Shown here piece by piece: positions 26,674 to 30,658 of a stretch of 30,658 bases of DNA; the stretch's first letter is position 1, and the number at the start of each line of letters is the position of its first letter. Below the pieces are notes generated by a model. The model was given only the letters and a program-made list of their open reading frames with translations. It made no database searches and was not told the origin of the DNA. Origin of the DNA: Endomicrobium sp. (GTDB lineage Bacteria; Elusimicrobiota; Endomicrobiia; Endomicrobiales; Endomicrobiaceae). The DNA lies in contig JAISIG010000005.1 of the NCBI GenBank assembly GCA_031262135.1, positions 1-30,658 of the forward strand, read 5' to 3'. The translations under genes and the position numbers were made by a program.

Positions 26674-27888
26674 TTATATAATATTATTATTTTTGATTCT
26701 TATAGCAAACTGTTTCGCAATATTATAACATTCATTTAATTCATCATTAGTAGGATTAAAAACACAACTAAAACAAAATTGATTTAATGTTAATGTAATA
26801 TTTGAGAGTACTTTTTTTATATCATCTATTGCCTCTCCACTCCAGCCATACGAACCAAATACAGAAGATAATCTAGTATTTACCTTATTGATATATTTAA
26901 TACAATTTAATAAAGTTGACATTACGGGTAACATTTGCCTATTGTTAGTTGATGAGCCAATAATCCATCCTTTTGAATCAAGCATATGTGATAAGATATC
27001 TGTTTTATCTATTTTTGTGACATTAAATAAATAAGCATCAAGGTGTTCTGAAGTAACACCTTCAAGCATACTATAAGCTATTTTTTCTGTAGAATGCCAC
27101 ATTGATTCATAAATTATTGTAACTTTATCTTTTAATAAATTTGATGCCCAATTAATATATTGTTGAGTAATCCTACATATATATTTCCGCCATACTAATC
27201 CATGACTTGGAGCAATTAATTTAATTGGTAATTTTACTAAAATATCTAATTTACTTAGAATTACAGGGTTAAATGTCCACAATATATTTGCATAATATTT
27301 TTTTGCTTCTTCAAATAATATAGAACAATGGATACCTAAATCATCATCAAATATTTGATTTGTTGCATAATGTTGTCCAAATATATCATTGGAAAATAAA
27401 ATATTATCTAACTTGGAATATGTGACCATACTATCTGGCCAATGCATCATAGGAGTTTCTATAAATTGTAAAGTTCTTTTCCCTATAGTAATCTCTTGAA
27501 AAGATGAAATAGTTCTCCATTCAATATTATATAACATAACATTATCATTATAATATTTTAGGAATCCTTCTTTTGCTTTACGTGTACTATAAATAATAAC
27601 GTTATAGGAACATGACGCTAAGACTTGCATAATAGCTCCAGAATGATCAGGCTCAATGTGATTAAGAATTATAATATCTATTTTTTTAGGATTTATAATC
27701 TTTTTAATGTTAGAAATAAATTGATTTTTATAAGATTGATGTACACCATCAATTAAAACATTTTTTTTATCAAGTACTAAGTAGGAGTTATATGTTGTTC
27801 CTCTTCTTATTTTATAAGTAGATTCATGAAATTCTCTATTGTTCCAATCAATGACTCCTACAGAATACACATTATCTTTTAATAACAT
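26674..27888 (-). CDS. fprA: Flavodiiron protein (rubredoxin:oxygen oxidoreductase type)
   Basis: Reduces O2 to water (or NO to N2O) with electrons from rubredoxin, protecting anaerobes. It has 404 residues: a metallo-beta-lactamase-like domain (1-250) with diiron ligands H77, E79, D81 (HIEPDH), H149 (MHWPDS), D168 (FSNDIF) and H229 (APSHG), then a flavodoxin domain (about 255-404) opening IIYESMWHSTEKIA for FMN. All metal ligands are present. No C-terminal rubredoxin or flavin reductase domain is fused; the separate rubredoxin three genes upstream is the likely donor, as with Roo of Desulfovibrio. It lies 16 bases after iscU. Confidence 0.95.
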   Translation of the reverse strand: MLLKDNVYSVGVIDWNNREFHESTYKIRRGTTYNSYLVLDKKNVLIDGVHQSYKNQFISNIKKIINPKKIDIIILNHIEPDHSGAIMQVLASCSYNVIIYSTRKAKEGFLKYYNDNVMLYNIEWRTISSFQEITIGKRTLQFIETPMMHWPDSMVTYSKLDNILFSNDIFGQHYATNQIFDDDLGIHCSILFEEAKKYYANILWTFNPVILSKLDILVKLPIKLIAPSHGLVWRKYICRITQQYINWASNLLKDKVTIIYESMWHSTEKIAYSMLEGVTSEHLDAYLFNVTKIDKTDILSHMLDSKGWIIGSSTNNRQMLPVMSTLLNCIKYINKVNTRLSSVFGSYGWSGEAIDDIKKVLSNITLTLNQFCFSCVFNPTNDELNECYNIAKQFAIRIKNNNII

Positions 27889-27904
27889 ATTATATTTAAA
27901 TAAT

Positions 27905-28294
27905 CTAAATTTCCTTTTTATTTTTCATTTTCAATTTATAATTTTGAATAGCTTTATGTAATGCATTTGCCCCTAAATTTGAACAATGTATTTTATTTTT
28001 TGGTAATCCATCTAATGCTTGTGCAACATCTTCATTTGTTAACTTTTGTACTTCATCAAGAGTTTTTCCTAATACCATCTCTGAAGCCATAGATGATACT
28101 GCTATTGCGGCTGCACATCCAAACGTTTGAAATTTAACGTCTATTATTCTATTATTATGTACTTTAATATAAAATGTCATCATATCACCACATATGGGAT
28201 TCCCAACTTGTCCAACACCATCAGGATGATCAATATACCCAACATTTCTTGGATTCATAAAATGATCCATTACTTTTTTAGAATAAAATGACAT
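27905..28294 (-). CDS. iscU: Iron-sulfur cluster scaffold IscU/NifU N-terminal type
   Basis: Scaffold on which [2Fe-2S] clusters are built. From the ATG at 28294 it has 129 residues. The three cluster cysteines are C35 (GNPICGD, with D37), C60 (TFGCAAAIA) and C104 (KIHCSNLG). The HCS form of the last motif is that of NifU rather than of E. coli IscU. A longer frame starts at TTG (28306), but MSFYSKKVMDHFMNPRN is the normal beginning. It directly follows the iscS-like gene (23 bases). All ligands are present, which contrasts with the altered active site of the adjacent iscS-like protein. Confidence 0.93.
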   Translation of the reverse strand: MSFYSKKVMDHFMNPRNVGYIDHPDGVGQVGNPICGDMMTFYIKVHNNRIIDVKFQTFGCAAAIAVSSMASEMVLGKTLDEVQKLTNEDVAQALDGLPKNKIHCSNLGANALHKAIQNYKLKMKNKKEI

Positions 28295-28317
28295 TTTTCT
28301 TACCAACTTTTATTTGA

Positions 28318-29523
28318 TCAATTATTTATATTATTATCAATTCCTTTGGAAACATTTAAGTGTAAAGAAGATATTTTCCTTAGCTTAGAGACACATTTTG
28401 GTAATTCTATCAAAACAGAACGAATGTCAGCCATAGTATTAAATTTTGATAAATTAAATATAATTGTTCCTTGTTGTAGCATCCTATCTACTTTGATTGC
28501 CTTTAATACATGTGACCCTTTTAAATTATAACTAGAACATGCAGATCCACTAGATACAATAATTCCTAAGGCATCTAATAATAATACTAAAGATTCTCCC
28601 TCAACAAATTTTACAGACAGATTTATATTAGAACATAGCCTGTTTTTAATAACAGGTCCATTTAAACTAATATAGTCTATCTTTTTAGTGATTCCTACTA
28701 ACATTTTATCTCGTAATGCTATGATTTTAGCATTATTTATTTTAAATTCTGTTCTTGCTATTTCACATGCTTTTCCGAATCCAACAATTGCAGGTACATT
28801 TTCAGTCCCAGCACGTTGTCCAAATTCTTGTATACCACCATGTATTTGTTGGCTTAGCTTTACTCCTCTTCTAATATACAATGCTGCGGCACCTTTTGGC
28901 CCATGAATAACAGAACTTGAAACAGTTAACATATCAACATCTAAATCTTTAACATTAATTTTAACTTTTCCACATGCACTAACTGCGTCTGTGTGAAAAA
29001 TAATATTATTGTTAGACTGTTCTCGAACTATAGATACAAGTTCTTTTATATTTTGTATTGTTCCAATTTCTGGATTAGCATATTGTATAGATATTAGAAT
29101 TGTATTGTCTAAAATACTATTTTTCAGTGCAGTCCTATCTATACTCCCATATTTATTCACTGGAAGAAATGTCACCTGAACTCCTTGTTGTATGAGCAAT
29201 TTTAATGTTTGAAGAATAGATATATGTTCTATTGAAGATACTATTATATGCTTAATGGGATTTCTCGATAATTCCACAATTCCTTTGATAGCTAAATTAT
29301 TAGCTTCTGTTCCACAAGACGTAAAGATAATTTCATCAGGGTATGCATTAAATAACTTAGCTACATTATATCTTGCTTTTTCAACTGCTTTTTTAACAAC
29401 TATTCCAAAGGAATGAATACTTTGTGGAACTCCATAATTATTACAAAAAAATGGTAACATTTCATCTAAAACTATATTATCAAGTTTACTACTGGATTGA
29501 TTATCAAAATATCTCTTTTTCAT
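28318..29523 (-). CDS. iscS: IscS/NifS-like protein lacking the PLP lysine
   Basis: A class V aminotransferase-fold protein of 401 residues, matching cysteine desulfurase along its entire length: TSCGTEANNLAIKG (68-81), H100 in IEHISI, HTDAV (177-181), GPKGAAALYIRRG (208-220), RAGTEN (237-242), and the mobile-loop cysteine C329 in SSGSACSS. The usual SxHK motif that ends in the PLP lysine, just before I/F-x-GPKG, reads SSSV (202-205): histidine is S204 and lysine is V205. Other cofactor contacts differ too: NNE is NPE (P151), the Gln of DAxQ is S182, and QER is QEF. The frame is intact, so this is not ordinary decay. Desulfurase activity is unlikely; a scaffold role for IscU is proposed. Confidence 0.9.
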   Translation of the reverse strand: MKKRYFDNQSSSKLDNIVLDEMLPFFCNNYGVPQSIHSFGIVVKKAVEKARYNVAKLFNAYPDEIIFTSCGTEANNLAIKGIVELSRNPIKHIIVSSIEHISILQTLKLLIQQGVQVTFLPVNKYGSIDRTALKNSILDNTILISIQYANPEIGTIQNIKELVSIVREQSNNNIIFHTDAVSACGKVKINVKDLDVDMLTVSSSVIHGPKGAAALYIRRGVKLSQQIHGGIQEFGQRAGTENVPAIVGFGKACEIARTEFKINNAKIIALRDKMLVGITKKIDYISLNGPVIKNRLCSNINLSVKFVEGESLVLLLDALGIIVSSGSACSSYNLKGSHVLKAIKVDRMLQQGTIIFNLSKFNTMADIRSVLIELPKCVSKLRKISSLHLNVSKGIDNNINN

Positions 29524-29537
29524 ATAAGCATATTTGT

Positions 29538-29705
29538 TTACTCATTTTCTACTTTTTCAAAAGCATTTTTAGAAGCTCCACATATAGGACATACCCAATC
29601 ATTTGGTAATTGCTCAAACTTAGTTTGAGCAGCTATTCCACTTTCTGGAATACCAAATTGAGAATCATATGTATATCCACATGCCATACATATCCATTTT
29701 TCCAT
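29538..29705 (-). CDS. rd: Rubredoxin
   Basis: A 55-residue cytosolic one-iron electron carrier. The Fe(Cys)4 site is C6 and C9 ([11 protein letters not shown]) and C39 and C42 (WVCPICGA). The segment [17 protein letters not shown] has the normal rubredoxin pattern. GGAG lies nine bases before the ATG. It is the first gene of a leftward run rubredoxin-iscS-iscU-flavodiiron protein; the iscS start follows its stop by 14 bases. The likely role is electron supply to the flavodiiron protein. Confidence 0.95.
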   Translation of the reverse strand: MEKWICMACGYTYDSQFGIPESGIAAQTKFEQLPNDWVCPICGASKNAFEKVENE

Positions 29706-30239
29706 GACATTAACTCCAAATATTTTATTAATAATAATTATTACATCTTTTTGAAAGAATTTGCAAACAATAATTCATCTATCGATCAATACATATCTTT
29801 ATTCATTCTTTATAGCTTTTTACATTCTCTTGTATTATTTTTATAAAAAATTAACATTTAATAAAAACTAGAAATCATTTTACTCTAAAAAATTTTTAGT
29901 AATAACCATATCTAATTCATGTTTACATAGAGACTCTTCTAAATAATATAAAAAATCTTTTTATTATAAATTTATTTATTATAATCTATTAAACTTTAAC
30001 TTACACAATAAAAGCTACAATTAAATTTTCTTAAGTTATCTAAAATGCTTTTTATTAAACAGTAATTTTCCTTTTGTCTTTGATGTAAATATATGATTTT
30101 TCATTCAACAATAATTTTTTTCGTTTCAAACTATTATTGATATTTTAATAAAAATAGTTTCTTGATTTCCTATGTAAAAAAAACATTTACTATACAAAAT
30201 GATAAGTAATATTTTTTAAAGTCATATATAAATTGCATA
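29706..30239. other. Long intergenic stretch upstream of rubredoxin
   Basis: About 530 bases with no gene, tRNA or recognisable pseudogene on either strand, apart from the promoter-like element near rubredoxin. An 8-base inverted repeat (AAACTATT...AATAGTTT, about 30128-30160) has a 17-base loop and no U-tract, so it is not a clear terminator. The stretch may be fully eroded gene sequence. Confidence 0.4.
29738..29766 (-). promoter_or_regulatory. Possible promoter of the rubredoxin-iscS-iscU-fprA run
   Basis: Reading leftward, TTGCAA (29761-29766) is followed after 17 bases by TAATAA/T (29738-29743). This is about 33 bases before the rubredoxin start. Matches are moderate, and no IscR- or Fur-like operator is evident by eye. 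Confidence 0.35.
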
Positions 30240-30658
30240 TTATTTCTTGACATGCAATTTCTTTGTTATAAAATCATTAACAAGTTTTGGATTTTCCCTA
30301 CCATTAGATTTTCTAATAACTGTTCCTATAATAGCATCAATAGCTTTTATATTGCCTGATTTTACTTCTACTGTAGCTTGATATTTTTCCTGAATAGCTT
30401 CATCACATAATTGAGTGATAATTGTCATATCTGATATTTGACTGATATTCATTTTTGCTATTAGTATTTCAGGATCAATAGATGTTTTAAACATTTCATC
30501 AAATATTTGTTTTGCTATTTTCCAAGATATTTTTCCAACAATAATATTATCTATTAGTTTAGATAAATGTTCACTACTAATAGGTGATTTATTAATATCT
30601 AATTTTGCAACATGTAATTTATTAGCTAATTCTGTAGATATCCAATTAGCTAATAATT
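30240..30658 (-). CDS. gatB: Aspartyl/glutamyl-tRNA amidotransferase subunit B, C-terminal part cut by the window edge
   Basis: GatB is the kinase/transfer subunit of GatCAB, which converts misacylated Glu-tRNA-Gln and Asp-tRNA-Asn. The open frame runs without a stop from the window edge to 30240, about 139 codons. It begins with LANWISTELANKL, continues with SPISSEHLSKLIDNIIVGKI, and ends with the YqeY-like tRNA-binding tail, including DAIIGTVIRKSNGRENPK. These match the GatB helical and tail domains. The ATG at 30494 is internal, not a start. Its presence implies that glutaminyl- and/or asparaginyl-tRNA is made by the indirect route. Confidence 0.9.
   Translation of the reverse strand, partial: LLANWISTELANKLHVAKLDINKSPISSEHLSKLIDNIIVGKISWKIAKQIFDEMFKTSIDPEILIAKMNISQISDMTIITQLCDEAIQEKYQATVEVKSGNIKAIDAIIGTVIRKSNGRENPKLVNDFITKKLHVKK

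Noticed and set aside
29873..29900. CTAAAAAATTTTTAG near-palindrome as an operator
   Set aside because: It is a poly-A/poly-T juxtaposition expected by chance in DNA this AT-rich and lies more than 150 bases from the nearest start.
30128..30160. 8-base inverted repeat downstream of gatB as a terminator
   Set aside because: The loop is long (17 bases), the stem is mostly A-T, and no U-tract follows on the transcribed strand.
1..30658. CRISPR arrays, insertion sequences, prophage genes or toxin-antitoxin pairs
   Set aside because: No regularly spaced repeats, transposase-like frames, inverted-repeat ends or phage-type proteins were seen on either strand.

Overview
The window is very AT-rich DNA (by eye roughly three quarters A+T) from an anaerobic Gram-negative bacterium that looks host-associated and partway through genome reduction. 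The evidence for anaerobiosis is a four-subunit ferredoxin-dependent 2-oxoacid oxidoreductase, rubredoxin with a flavodiiron O2 reductase, FeoAB, and a quinolinate synthase with its three cluster cysteines. The evidence for reduction is a 2 kb stretch at the left end with three recognisable decaying genes (lptB, ptsN, ptsI), followed by otherwise intact, tightly packed genes. The gene set (DUF502 protein, RNase G beside a TIGR03960/DUF2344 radical SAM protein, a methionine synthase with a separate reactivation protein, porCDAB, and the relic order lptB-ptsN-ptsI) suggests a Desulfobacterota/deltaproteobacterial ancestry. That placement is inference; no rRNA is present.

Layout: 1-239 is the start of lepA; 241-1926 holds the ptsI, ptsN and lptB remnants; 2256-2555 is ftsB; nadA (+) converges on metH. 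Leftward from 8945 runs DUF502-hisS-metH reactivation protein-metH. PBP1A (+) converges on rng, which follows a long leftward run: dnaX, porC-porD-porA-porB, fused radical SAM protein, rng. Then come tRNA-Ala (+), and leftward lysC-feoA-feoB, a small NifU C-terminal-domain protein, tRNA-Arg and tRNA-Glu. guaB (+) converges on rplM-rpsI. The right part reads leftward: gatB (partial), rubredoxin, iscS-like, iscU, flavodiiron protein, secG, tRNA-Leu, tRNA-Gly, rplM, rpsI.

Working picture: sugar import by the PTS has been lost and LPS export appears to be decaying, while peptidoglycan synthesis (PBP1A, FtsB), protein synthesis, pyruvate oxidation, Fe-S biogenesis, and parts of NAD, methionine and aspartate-family metabolism are kept. 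The most striking observation is the iscS-like gene. It is a full-length intact frame that keeps the mobile-loop cysteine, but the PLP-binding lysine is valine and several other cofactor contacts are changed, while iscU beside it is intact. This resembles the PLP-less IscS described from Archaeoglobus fulgidus and suggests cluster assembly from free sulfide with IscS kept as a scaffold.
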